DNA of 64,000 bases, from assembly GCF_001494595.1 (NCBI RefSeq), contig NZ_LN929908.1, forward strand, positions 2,331,716-2,395,715, read 5' to 3'. The notes beneath the pieces are model-generated. The model was not told the origin of the DNA. It worked only from the letters and a program-made list of their open reading frames with translations, and made no database searches. The DNA comes from Mycobacterium sp. M26 (GTDB lineage Bacteria > Actinomycetota > Actinomycetes > Mycobacteriales > Mycobacteriaceae). Position numbers and translations under genes: made by a program. This document shows, piece by piece, positions 25,522-33,752 of this stretch; position 1 is the first letter of the stretch; each line of letters begins with the position of its first letter.

Positions 25522-26996
25522 GATGGCGGTGTCCCTTCGACGGGTGGCGCTGCCGGTGCGGCCGATTCAGCCGGGAGCAGCATGCCTTCGACGGTGGACG
25601 GCGGCGGTGCTGCAGGTCCGGTCACCGGTGCCGGCACACCGGGCGGAACGGGGGCACCCGGATACAGCGCGGGCTGAGGGTCGGCAGGAAGACCGTTGGG
25701 CGCATACGCACCACGGAAGTTGGGATCCGCGGGCGGGACACCCCAGCCGGCCGGGCCGGGAACGTCACCGTTGTAGCCGGTGTAGGCCGACACCGTCGGC
25801 GGAATCTCCGCCGGTGGGGCGTAGCGCGAACCGCCGGGGGCGATCGCGGGATCGGAGTAGATGAGGTTCTCCGGGCTTGGTGACTTGCCGAGGTAGCTGT
25901 TGAACGGCAACGGCAGGTAGTTGAAGTTCAGCAACCGCAGCGCCGGACCCAGGTACTGCGCGCACAGCTTGGCAGTCTCGGCGGACGTGGCGTTCTCGAT
26001 CGCCGCGATCGCGGTGCACACCACGCTCACCGGGTTGGAGAAGTTGGCCAGCGCGAAACCACCCAGTGCGCTTTGGGTGTCGGGGTTGTAGATGTTGTAG
26101 GCGTTGCCGATGGCGTTGGGCGCCACGTGCAGCACGTTCTTGAGCACCATCTGGTTGTCCGCGAGGTTCTTGGTCACGCTGGTCAGCCGCTGCAACTGCT
26201 CAGTGGTCTGGTTGCGGCTGCCGGCGATGAAGCGCTGGACGTCCACCACGGCACTGGACAGATTGGTCAGCGCGGCATCCAGGTCGGACCTGCTGCCGTC
26301 CACCACGCTGGTCAGGCTGGCCAGCCGGTCCTGGAACTGCACGATCTGCACGTTGCTGTCCTTCAGCGCGGTGACGAAGGTCTGCAGGTTCTTGATGGTG
26401 TCGACGATGTTGCCGCTGCCGTCGGCGAGCACCCGGCTCACCCCGGACAGTTCGGCGATCGTGTCATGCAGCTTCTGGCCGTTACCGTCGAGCGCATTGG
26501 CGGCGCTGTCGATGAACCGGCTGACCGCGGTGGTGGACTCGGCGTCCTTCGGGCCCAAATCCGTTGCCAGCCGGGTCAACTGGGTCTTGACCTCATCCCA
26601 TTCGACCGGAACCGCGGTGCGGTCGAGGCCGATCACCGCCCCGTCGGCCATCTTCGGGCCACTGTCCTCGTACGGCGGCGTGAGCTGGACATACCGTGCC
26701 CCGACGAGGTTCTGCGAGACGATGATCGCCTCGGCATTGGCCGGGATGGGGACATTGCGGTCGACCGCCAGCGACATCTTGGCCTTGGTGCCCTGCGCCT
26801 CGATCGACTTGATGGTGCCGACTTTCACGCCGGCCACCCGCACCTCGTCACCCGGGTAGATCGCGGTGGCGCTGCTGAAGTAGGCGGTGATGGCCGTCGG
26901 CTTGAAGAAGGCCTGCCGCACCAGCAGTCCGACCCCACCGGCCACCAGCAGGGCCAGGATCACCGCGGCGATCGCCGTCAGCCTCTTGCGGGTCAT
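25518..26996 (-). CDS. mceD: Mce family protein MceD
   Basis: A 492-residue Mce protein: N-terminal anchor (LTAIAAVILALLVAGGVGLL), MlaD domain with the family phrase YPGDEVRVAGVKVGTIKSIE, helical tunnel-forming segment to about residue 300, and a long Pro-rich C-terminus from about 395. ATG 26996 overlaps the mceC TGA by four bases; an in-frame ATG at 27008 is less likely. Functions as one of six different subunits (A-F) of the envelope-spanning lipid conduit. Confidence 0.9.
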   Translation of the reverse strand: MTRKRLTAIAAVILALLVAGGVGLLVRQAFFKPTAITAYFSSATAIYPGDEVRVAGVKVGTIKSIEAQGTKAKMSLAVDRNVPIPANAEAIIVSQNLVGARYVQLTPPYEDSGPKMADGAVIGLDRTAVPVEWDEVKTQLTRLATDLGPKDAESTTAVSRFIDSAANALDGNGQKLHDTIAELSGVSRVLADGSGNIVDTIKNLQTFVTALKDSNVQIVQFQDRLASLTSVVDGSRSDLDAALTNLSSAVVDVQRFIAGSRNQTTEQLQRLTSVTKNLADNQMVLKNVLHVAPNAIGNAYNIYNPDTQSALGGFALANFSNPVSVVCTAIAAIENATSAETAKLCAQYLGPALRLLNFNYLPLPFNSYLGKSPSPENLIYSDPAIAPGGSRYAPPAEIPPTVSAYTGYNGDVPGPAGWGVPPADPNFRGAYAPNGLPADPQPALYPGAPVPPGVPAPVTGPAAPPPSTVEGMLLPAESAAPAAPPVEGTPPS

Positions 26997-28090
26997 GGCT
27001 GCCCCCATCGCTCATTGGGCTGCGGTATGCCGTTGTACGGGAACGGAATCTCGGCCCGCGGTCCGGCGTTGTCCGGCGGCTGTCCGGCGTCGATGCCGCG
27101 GCGGAAGCCCAGCGCGTAGTCGAAGAACGGCTGAAGCGTCTGAGCCGGGCTGAGGTTGGCCACGAACGCGTTGTAGAGGAACCCGCTGTTGACCGCCTCG
27201 GCCTGGGTGATCTGGTACTTGGCCAGGCCCTTCATCGCGGCGGTGATGTTGTCGTTGTTGCGCTCCAACATCGCGGTCACCGAGTTGAGCTTCTCCAAGG
27301 CGGGGGCCAACTCCTTCTCGTTGTCGGCAACGATTCCGGTCAACTGCTGGGACAGCGCGGAAGTGTTCGCCAGCAGGTTGACGATCGCGTACCGGCGCTC
27401 GGCGAGCACGCCCACCAGATCGTTGGCGTTGAGCAGCAGGGTGTTCACCTGTTGGCTGCGCTCCCCCAGGATGCTGGTCACGTTCGCCGCGCTCTTAAGC
27501 AGGCTCGCCAGAGATTCGTTGCGCTCATTGATCATTCGCGACAGCTTGCTCAGACCGTCGAATGTCGGCCCGATCTGCGGCGACACCCGGTCCAGGGTGT
27601 CCGACAGTGTGTTGAGCGACTGATTCAGCGCGGCGGTGTCGGTGTCGGCGGTGTTCGCGGTGAACTCCGAGAGCGAGTCGGACAGCGAGTACGGCGCCCC
27701 GGTGCGCGACACCGGGATGACCTCGGCTGACTTCAGCTCGCCCTTGCCATTGGATTCCAGAGTCAGAATCCGTTGGCCCAGCAGCGTTCCGGTGCGGATG
27801 TGAGCGGTGGTGTCGGTGCCCAGGTGCACATTGCCCTTGACCATGAACGTCACCAGCGCCTTACCGCGCTCGAGCGACACGTCGGACACCGTGCCGACCT
27901 TGACGCCGGACACCTTGACGTCATTGCCGGCCTGGAGCCCACCGGCCTCGGTGAACAGCGCCTGGTGCTTGACCGAGGTGGCCCAGGTGAGGATCCGTTC
28001 GGGCGCCAGCCCGACGGTGATGACGAGCACGATCAGCGCCAGGCCGATGAAGCCCGACCTGATCAGAGAGGAACCGCGGTATTTGAGCAT
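26993..28090 (-). CDS. mceC: Mce family protein MceC
   Basis: A 365-residue Mce protein. Membrane anchor at about residues 11-30 (SGFIGLALIVLVITVGLAP), MlaD domain with GNDVKVSGVKVGTVSDVSL, then a helical region rich in Asn, Leu and Ser heptads (about 130-320). The ATG at 28090 shares one base with the mceB stop (TGATG), indicating coupled translation. The longer frame from 28183 is antisense noise inside mceB. Subunit of the Mce lipid importer. Confidence 0.9.
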   Translation of the reverse strand: MLKYRGSSLIRSGFIGLALIVLVITVGLAPERILTWATSVKHQALFTEAGGLQAGNDVKVSGVKVGTVSDVSLERGKALVTFMVKGNVHLGTDTTAHIRTGTLLGQRILTLESNGKGELKSAEVIPVSRTGAPYSLSDSLSEFTANTADTDTAALNQSLNTLSDTLDRVSPQIGPTFDGLSKLSRMINERNESLASLLKSAANVTSILGERSQQVNTLLLNANDLVGVLAERRYAIVNLLANTSALSQQLTGIVADNEKELAPALEKLNSVTAMLERNNDNITAAMKGLAKYQITQAEAVNSGFLYNAFVANLSPAQTLQPFFDYALGFRRGIDAGQPPDNAGPRAEIPFPYNGIPQPNERWGQP

Positions 28091-29115
28091 CAGGGCTCCC
28101 CACACCTTCCACTGTGTTGCATGATCCAGGGGAAGTAGGCGGTACGGCCCTGCAGGTCGGTGACCCGGAAGGACAGCCCGCACAGATACTGGTTGAGGAA
28201 GCTTCCGTAGGCGCCCAGGCGCACCAGCTTCCGGTAGTTCTTCGGCGCCTTCTGGATCGAGATGTCCAGCAGCTCCTTGTCCTGATCGAGCAGCGGGGCC
28301 AGCCGGCCGAGCTGGTCGATGGTGCCGGCCAGCGGGGCGCGCGCCTGACCGAGCAGGTCGGTCAGCGAGGCGGTTCCGTTGTCCAGCGCGGTGACGGCCT
28401 CACCGATCGGGTCCTTGTCGGCGGCCAGGCCGGTGACCAGTTTCTCCAGCTTGTCGACGGCGCCGGAGAACTTGTCACCGTCCTTGGAGATGGTGGCCAC
28501 CACCGTGTTGAGGTTGTCGATCAGCGCTTGCACGGTCTGTCCGTTGTCGGCCAGTGCGTTGGAGAACGACGAGGTCTTGGAGAACAGCGACTCGATGCTG
28601 CCCTCCTGACCCTGCAGGATCTGGATCAACGAGTTGGTCAACGCGTTGACGTCCTGCGGGTTGAGGCCCTGCACAACAGGTTTGAGGCCGCCGAGCAGAA
28701 GGTCGAGGTCCAAGGCGGGCTCGGTGCGGTCCAGTGGGATGCGGGAGCCGGCGGGCTGGATCTTGCCCGATCCGGGGCTGTCGACCAGTTCGAGGTAGCG
28801 GTCACCGACCAGGTTCAGATACCGCACCACGGCCTTGGTGCCCTGGGTCAGGACGATCGTGCGGTCGGCGTTGAAGTCGACGATCACCTTGTTGTCCGGT
28901 TGCAGCGCAACGTCGGTGACGGTTCCGACCCGGACGCCGGCCACCCGCACCGAATCTCCGGACTTCAGGCTCGAGGCGTCGGCGAACTCCGCGGAGTAGC
29001 CGTTGTCCGAGCCTGACCGGTACTGGCCGAAGATGGCGAACAGCGCCGCGGTCAGCAGCAACATCACGACCCCGAAGATGCCGACCTTGACGAGGGTCTT
29101 CCACGTCGCGGTCAT
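28090..29115 (-). CDS. mceB: Mce family protein MceB
   Basis: A 341-residue Mce protein. Anchor at about residues 9-29, MlaD domain with SGDSVRVAGVRVGTVTDVAL and VRYLNLVGDRYLEL, helical segment, and two cysteines near the C-terminus (YLCGLSF, GRCGEP) that could pair. ATG 29115 overlaps the mceA stop by four bases, so the 61-residue extension to 29298 is rejected. Subunit of the Mce lipid importer. Confidence 0.9.
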   Translation of the reverse strand: MTATWKTLVKVGIFGVVMLLLTAALFAIFGQYRSGSDNGYSAEFADASSLKSGDSVRVAGVRVGTVTDVALQPDNKVIVDFNADRTIVLTQGTKAVVRYLNLVGDRYLELVDSPGSGKIQPAGSRIPLDRTEPALDLDLLLGGLKPVVQGLNPQDVNALTNSLIQILQGQEGSIESLFSKTSSFSNALADNGQTVQALIDNLNTVVATISKDGDKFSGAVDKLEKLVTGLAADKDPIGEAVTALDNGTASLTDLLGQARAPLAGTIDQLGRLAPLLDQDKELLDISIQKAPKNYRKLVRLGAYGSFLNQYLCGLSFRVTDLQGRTAYFPWIMQHSGRCGEP

Positions 29116-30299
29116 CCGGGCTGTCCAATCTGTGCGGTGTTGCGGGGCGGCCCGTCGATCGGCCCGAACAGCGCCTGCTTGAGCGCATCCGAGTTGAGCA
29201 GGATGCCCTGGTTGCCGTACTGGGCCTGGTTGGTGCCGATGTCGGTGACCACGAACGGTGCGCTCTTTTCGAACGGCACCTTGGGCAGGTCCGTGCACTG
29301 CGGGCCGCCCTTGGCGGCGACCTTAGGCAGGTCCTGCGGGTAGCGGTAGCGCTCACGGCCGAGGAAGAACGACTGCAGCAGAACGACACCCGGTAGCGAC
29401 TGGCCGGGACCGGTGGCCAGCGGGAGCAGGCCGGCGATTCCGCAGTAGAGCGCGTCGTGGTACTGGTTCAGCAGGTCGGTGGTGGGCACCAGCAGGTGCA
29501 GCACGTCGGTGAGCGCCTGGCGGTTGGTCGACAGCACCTCGGTGCCGACATCGGCCAGGCCGATCGCACTGACCAGCAGGGTGTCCAGGTTCTGGTTCTG
29601 GTCGACGATGGTGTCGCTGATCTTGCTGGCGTTGTCCACCGTCGCCACCAGATCCGACGAGGCCGATGCGTAGGCATCGAAGACCGGTGGGGCAATCGCG
29701 ATCTCGTGATTCAGGGTGTCAAGGCTCGGGTTCAGTTTGGCCAGTGCAGAGTCGAGGTCGACCAGCGACTGGCCGAACTTCTGGCCGCGGCCGTTGAAGC
29801 CCTTTGCGATCGCTCCCAGCGTCTGGTTCAGCTTGGCCGGTTCGATCTCGGACAGCACGTTGACCAACTGCTGGAAGACGGTGTTGATCTCGACAGTGAC
29901 GTGGTTGCCCTGGATCACCTGATCGGCGCGCAGCGTCTGCGCCGAGGGATCCGCCGGCGGCACCAGTTCGACGAACTTGGACCCGAACACCGTCGAGGAG
30001 GTGATGTCAGCGCCGACATTGGCCGGGATGACGTCGACCATCTTGGGGTCGATCGCCAGGTGCAGGGCGGCCTTGCCATCCGGCAGCGAATCGATCGAGG
30101 CCACCTTGCCCACCTGGGCGCCGTTGATCTTGACCTTCGCGTCGGGGTTCATCACCAGGCCGGCGCGGTCTGAGATCACCGTCACCGGAACAGTTTTGGT
30201 GAAGCTGTCATTGAACAGCCCGACTGCAATGGCGACGATCGTCGCGAGGGCGACGACTGTCACCAAGCCCGCCAGCGGGCGGGCGATACCTGATTTCAT
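29112..30299 (-). CDS. mceA: Mce family protein MceA
   Basis: A 395-residue Mce protein, first in the A-F series. Anchor at about residues 9-28 (LVTVVALATIVAIAVGLF), MlaD domain with DRAGLVMNPDAKVKINGAQVGKV (the MceA-typical RAGLVMxPxAKV), VFGSKFVELVPP, then the helical region and a C-terminal region with two Cys (ALYCGIAG, GPQCTDL). The RAGLVM phrase is shared with Mce1A and Mce4A, but I cannot assign the operon number. Starts 12 bp after yrbEB. MceA helps define the ligand-facing tip of the complex. Confidence 0.9.
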   Translation of the reverse strand: MKSGIARPLAGLVTVVALATIVAIAVGLFNDSFTKTVPVTVISDRAGLVMNPDAKVKINGAQVGKVASIDSLPDGKAALHLAIDPKMVDVIPANVGADITSSTVFGSKFVELVPPADPSAQTLRADQVIQGNHVTVEINTVFQQLVNVLSEIEPAKLNQTLGAIAKGFNGRGQKFGQSLVDLDSALAKLNPSLDTLNHEIAIAPPVFDAYASASSDLVATVDNASKISDTIVDQNQNLDTLLVSAIGLADVGTEVLSTNRQALTDVLHLLVPTTDLLNQYHDALYCGIAGLLPLATGPGQSLPGVVLLQSFFLGRERYRYPQDLPKVAAKGGPQCTDLPKVPFEKSAPFVVTDIGTNQAQYGNQGILLNSDALKQALFGPIDGPPRNTAQIGQPG

Positions 30300-30311
30300 C
30301 GGGTTCCTCGC

Positions 30312-31157
30312 CTATCCGGACAGGTTGAAGTTGCCGTTGGAGCCGTAGATGGCCAGGGAGACCAGCAGGGTCACCGAGACCACCACGATCAGGGATGTGC
30401 GTACCGCGTTGCCCACCGCGACCCCGACTCCCGAGGGTCCGCCGGTGGCGAAGTAGCCGAAGTAGGTGTGGATCAACAGGATCGTGATCGCCATCAACAC
30501 CGCCTGCAGAAATGACCACAGCAGATCGATCGGGTTGAGGAAGGTATTGAAGTAGTGGTCATAGAGGCCACCGGACTGACCGAACAACACCACGGTGGTG
30601 AACTGGCTGGCCACGAAGGACAGGATCACCGCGATCGAGTACAGCGGGGTGATCGCCACCATGCCGGCCACGATCCGGGTGCTCACCAGGTATTCGACCG
30701 GGCGGATGCCCATCGACTCCAGGGCGTCGATCTCCTCGTTGATCCGCATCGCGCCCAGCTGGGCGGTCACCCCGGCGCCGAAGGTGGCGGCCAGCCCGAT
30801 CCCGGCGACTACCGGCGCACTGATGCGCACGTTGATGAACGCCGCCAAAAAGCCGGTCAGCGCCTCGATGCCGATATTGCCCAACGAGCTATAGCCCTGC
30901 ACCGCCAGCGTGCCACCGGCGGCCAGGGTCAAGAACCCGACGATGACCACCGTGCCACCGATCATCGCCAACGTGCCCGCCCCCATGGAGATCTCGGCAA
31001 TCAACCGAATGATCTCCTTACGGAAATGCACCGCCGCATGCGGCGTCCCACCAATCGCACGGGCATAGAACAGCGTGTGATCACCAATGCGGCCCAGCGT
31101 CCCGATGGGTCGCTTGAGCTGCCGGGTCAATCGCGGGTAGACCGCTGGGAGTGCCAT
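30312..31157 (-). CDS. yrbEB: YrbEB permease of the Mce importer (MlaE family)
   Basis: A 281-residue MlaE-family permease with about five membrane helices and the EQ-loop-type sequence LGAMRINEEIDALESMGIRPVEYL that contacts the MceG/MlaF ATPase. YrbEA and YrbEB form the inner-membrane heterodimer of the importer. It follows yrbEA by 12 bp and precedes mceA by 12 bp. No mceG ATPase gene is present in the window; in mycobacteria it is usually encoded elsewhere and shared between operons. Confidence 0.92.
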   Translation of the reverse strand: MALPAVYPRLTRQLKRPIGTLGRIGDHTLFYARAIGGTPHAAVHFRKEIIRLIAEISMGAGTLAMIGGTVVIVGFLTLAAGGTLAVQGYSSLGNIGIEALTGFLAAFINVRISAPVVAGIGLAATFGAGVTAQLGAMRINEEIDALESMGIRPVEYLVSTRIVAGMVAITPLYSIAVILSFVASQFTTVVLFGQSGGLYDHYFNTFLNPIDLLWSFLQAVLMAITILLIHTYFGYFATGGPSGVGVAVGNAVRTSLIVVVSVTLLVSLAIYGSNGNFNLSG

Positions 31158-31169
31158 GGGTGCGTTCCT

Positions 31170-31979
31170 CTACCGGGTGGTCATGCGGATGCCGATGGCC
31201 GTCACGACCACATTGACCACGAACAACGCCATGAAGGCGTACACCACCGTCTCGTTGACCGCATTACCCACCGCCTTGGCACCACCACCGGAAATCGTCA
31301 ACCCCCGATAACAGGCCACCAACCCCGCGATCAACCCGAACAACGCCGCCTTGACACACGAGATGATCACCTCCGGCACCCCGGTCAACAACGTGATCCC
31401 CGCCGCGAACGCCCCCGGATTCACATCCTGAACAAACACCGAAAACACATAGCCACCCAAAATGCCGATGATCACCACCAACGAATTGAGCAACAGCGCA
31501 ACCAGACCCGAAGCCAACATCCGCGGCGTCACCAACCGCTGCACCGGGTTGATCCCCAACACCTCCATCGCGTCGATCTCTTCACGAATCGTGCGCGACC
31601 CCAAATCCGCACACATCGCCGTCGCCCCCGCACCGGCCACGATCAACACCGTCACCAGAGGGCCCACCTGCGTCACCGCACCAAACGCGGCACCGGCACC
31701 CGAGAGATCCGCCGCGCCCAACTCCCGCAACAGGATGTTCAACGTGAAGCTCACCAACACCGTGAACGGAATCGCCACCAACAACGTCGGCGCCAACGAC
31801 ACCCGCGCCACAAACCACGACTGCTCCAAAAACTCCCGCCACTGAAACGGCTTATGGAACACATAACGCACCGCATCAGCCGACATCGCAAACAACCCAC
31901 CGATCGCCTGCATCGGCCCCGACACCCCACTGCGCAGGGCAATACCCGGCGACCAACGATCTGCTGCGCGGTTTGTCAT
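31170..31979 (-). CDS. yrbEA: YrbEA permease of the Mce importer (MlaE family)
   Basis: A 269-residue MlaE-family permease; FQWREFLEQSWFVARVSLAPTL and DLGSRTIREEIDAMEVLGINP are hallmark YrbEA segments. First gene of the yrbE/mce unit. ATG 31979 gives the usual length; an in-frame ATG at 32018 adds 13 polar residues and neither has a strong ribosome-binding site. Sampled lines within this gene are about 48-65% GC, lower than most neighbours (65-75%), and the coding strand uses more A/T at third positions. A KstR-type operator lies 30-70 bp upstream. Confidence 0.9.
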   Translation of the reverse strand: MTNRAADRWSPGIALRSGVSGPMQAIGGLFAMSADAVRYVFHKPFQWREFLEQSWFVARVSLAPTLLVAIPFTVLVSFTLNILLRELGAADLSGAGAAFGAVTQVGPLVTVLIVAGAGATAMCADLGSRTIREEIDAMEVLGINPVQRLVTPRMLASGLVALLLNSLVVIIGILGGYVFSVFVQDVNPGAFAAGITLLTGVPEVIISCVKAALFGLIAGLVACYRGLTISGGGAKAVGNAVNETVVYAFMALFVVNVVVTAIGIRMTTR

Positions 31980-32047
31980 TGCGTGTTCAGAGCCTCCATC
32001 GTCGTGCCGGACGGACATTCGGCTATGTACCTACGCGTCAATAAAAC

Positions 32048-32061
32048 TGGAACACGTTTCA
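32048..32061. promoter_or_regulatory. KstR-type operator upstream of the yrbE/mce operon
   Basis: TGGAACACGTTTCA matches the published KstR consensus TnnAACnnGTTnnA at every fixed position and is nearly palindromic. KstR is the TetR repressor that releases cholesterol-uptake and -degradation genes, including mce4, when a steroid-CoA ligand is present. The site is 30 bp (from ATG 32018) or 69 bp (from ATG 31979) upstream of yrbEA and about 244 bp from the divergent SDR gene. Confidence 0.65.
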
Positions 32062-32304
32062 ATGGCGCTTTGGCAGAGTAGTGCACTTATCGCCCGTCTG
32101 GAAGCAGATCCCGAGAATCGAGACGATAGGCGCGTCGCGGTACCCAACAGGCTTCCATGAGCGACTAGTGCACCCCAGATTCCACGTCGCCCACCGCGGT
32201 CTCCCACCCAGTGGGACCACGGCAGAGCGGCCGTAACCGCGCTGCACAATTCTCTTCTACGAGCACGCCGACAAGCCGCATTCACCCAAGGAGAGCAGTC
32301 CCTT
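32062..32304. other. Intergenic region between the mce operon and the SDR gene
   Basis: This 243-bp stretch has no convincing gene. TAGTGCAC occurs twice (near 32078 and 32165). An inverted repeat TCCCAC-CCA-GTGGGA lies at 32202-32216. AAGGAGAG just before 32305 is the ribosome-binding site of the SDR gene. The two regions together would hold the promoters of both divergent units. Confidence 0.5.
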
Positions 32305-33111
32305 ATGGCCAGCAGTGAGCGTTATGCCGACCGTCGAGTCCTGATCACCGGCGGCGGTTCGGGGATCGGCCAGGCGTGTGTCTTGCGCATCCTCGACGAG
32401 GGTGGCCGGGTGGTGGCCGCCGATATCAGCGAGTCGGGCCTGAAGGACACCACCGCCAAGGCCGGCGACTTGGCGGCCCGGTTGTCCACGGTGGTGATCG
32501 ACGTCGGCAGCGAGGACTCGGTGAAAGCCGGTGTCGGCGAGGCGGTCTCCACGTTGGGCGGGCTGGACACCTTGGTCAACGTGGCCGGCATTCTGCGCTC
32601 GGCGCATTTCGAGAACACCTCGCTGGCCGACTTCGAGCAGGTGTTGCGGGTGAACCTGGTCGGCACCTTCCTGGTCACGCGGGAGGCGCTGCCGGCTCTG
32701 CGCGGGGGCAACTCCCCCGCGGTGGTCAACTTCAGCTCGACTTCAGCGGCGTTCGCCCACCCCTACATGTCGGCCTATGCCGCCTCCAAGGGCGGCGTGC
32801 AGGCGATGACGCACGCACTGGCCGCCGAGTTCGCCAGGGACGGCATCCGGTTCAACTCTGTACAGCCCGGCTCGATCTCATCGGGGATGACCGACGGCAG
32901 CGGCGAATCGAAGCAGAGCGTCGGCCCCGGGCTGCCCGAGGACGCCAACTACAAGTTGTTCGGCCGGGTGGCCCCGCTGCTGCCGTTGCCGGACGGTGCG
33001 ATCTTCGCCAACCCGGATGCGGTGGCCGCCGTGGTCGCGATGCTCGGTAGCCCGGATGCGTTCTTCGTCTCCGGCACCGAAGTGCGCGTCGATGGTGGCG
33101 CGCACATGTGA
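32305..33111 (+). CDS. Short-chain dehydrogenase/reductase
   Basis: A 268-residue classical SDR: cofactor loop TGGGSGIGQ (TGxxxGxG), NVAG motif, catalytic Ser in NFSSTSAA and YAASK for Tyr/Lys. The acidic DIS at the end of the second strand suggests NAD(H). Substrate is unknown; steroid or hydroxyacyl substrates are plausible given the mce operon divergently upstream and the acyl-CoA dehydrogenase beyond. AAGGAGAG precedes the ATG. Its stop abuts the TetR gene end-to-end on the opposite strand. Confidence 0.87.
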   Translation: MASSERYADRRVLITGGGSGIGQACVLRILDEGGRVVAADISESGLKDTTAKAGDLAARLSTVVIDVGSEDSVKAGVGEAVSTLGGLDTLVNVAGILRSAHFENTSLADFEQVLRVNLVGTFLVTREALPALRGGNSPAVVNFSSTSAAFAHPYMSAYAASKGGVQAMTHALAAEFARDGIRFNSVQPGSISSGMTDGSGESKQSVGPGLPEDANYKLFGRVAPLLPLPDGAIFANPDAVAAVVAMLGSPDAFFVSGTEVRVDGGAHM

Positions 33112-33690
33112 TCAGGCGTTGATGCCTGCGGTCAGGATGGCCGCCAACTCCCGGTAGGCGGCCGCGTCGTCGAGACCGGTGGCCGTGCGCACCGTCCCCT
33201 GCTGGATGCGGACCATCGCGGCTGCCGCGAGGTCGGCGGCGAAGGCTGCGTGTACGTCGCGGAAGTCCCCGGCGGCGACGCCGTCGGCGATCAGCTCCCC
33301 TACCCGGCGGGCGGCGATGGCGGTGTTCTGTTCGTAGACCGCCCGTGCGGGCCCGAACGCGTCGAGATCCGCCATGAACCTCGCTGAGGCCGCTCCCAGC
33401 GCGGCCCCCACCGCGGTCAGATAGGCGGTGATCCGCTCCCGCGCTCCGGTCACCCCGGCGACCTGCTTTTCGACGTCGTCGGTAGCACAGCGGAAGAAGT
33501 GCACGGTGACCGCGTGCACAAGTTGTTCCTTACTTCCGGCGAGGGTGTAGAGCGTGCCTTTCGAGCAGTGCAGCCGGGCGGCGATGTCGTCGAGCGTCAG
33601 ATGGGCGAACCCTTCGGCGAGGAACAGCGCCAGCAGTGCGTCGAACAGCTCGCTGCGACGTTTGGTGCCGAAGTCGGGGCGGGTCGCCAT
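33112..33690 (-). CDS. TetR family transcriptional regulator
   Basis: A 192-residue TetR protein. HTH reads FAHLTLDDIAARLHCSKGTLYTLAGSKEQLV (in pieces LTLDDIAARLHCSKG and TLYTLAGSKEQLV); the helical C-terminal domain is variable. ATG 33690 is used; upstream ATGs would place the operator within the gene. It is divergent from an acyl-CoA dehydrogenase gene, with a perfect inverted repeat between them, so it most likely represses that gene and itself. The ligand is perhaps an acyl-CoA; this is inference. Confidence 0.87.
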   Translation of the reverse strand: MATRPDFGTKRRSELFDALLALFLAEGFAHLTLDDIAARLHCSKGTLYTLAGSKEQLVHAVTVHFFRCATDDVEKQVAGVTGARERITAYLTAVGAALGAASARFMADLDAFGPARAVYEQNTAIAARRVGELIADGVAAGDFRDVHAAFAADLAAAAMVRIQQGTVRTATGLDDAAAYRELAAILTAGINA

Positions 33691-33696
33691 CCCTGA

Positions 33697-33726
33697 ATAG
33701 TACTGCAGGATGTAATTCAGTACTAT
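33697..33726. promoter_or_regulatory. TetR operator between regulator and acyl-CoA dehydrogenase genes
   Basis: ATAGTACTG (33697-33705) and CAGTACTAT (33718-33726) are exact reverse complements with a 12-bp spacer, and each contains the self-complementary AGTACT. The two AGTACT boxes are 21 bp apart, two helical turns, as expected for a TetR dimer pair. The site is 27 bp upstream of the ATG at 33753 and 7 bp from the TetR ATG. Confidence 0.7.
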
Positions 33727-33752
33727 CTCTGGTACCAACAGAGAGGCCATCC

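Noticed and set aside
30555..32081. A 508-codon plus-strand open frame opposite yrbEA/yrbEB
   Set aside because: It is rich in His, Arg and Gln with no domain, and lies antisense to two clear MlaE permeases.
32062..32304. A small RNA or short gene between mce and SDR genes
   Set aside because: No consistent frame with a ribosome-binding site and only a weak hairpin; left as intergenic.
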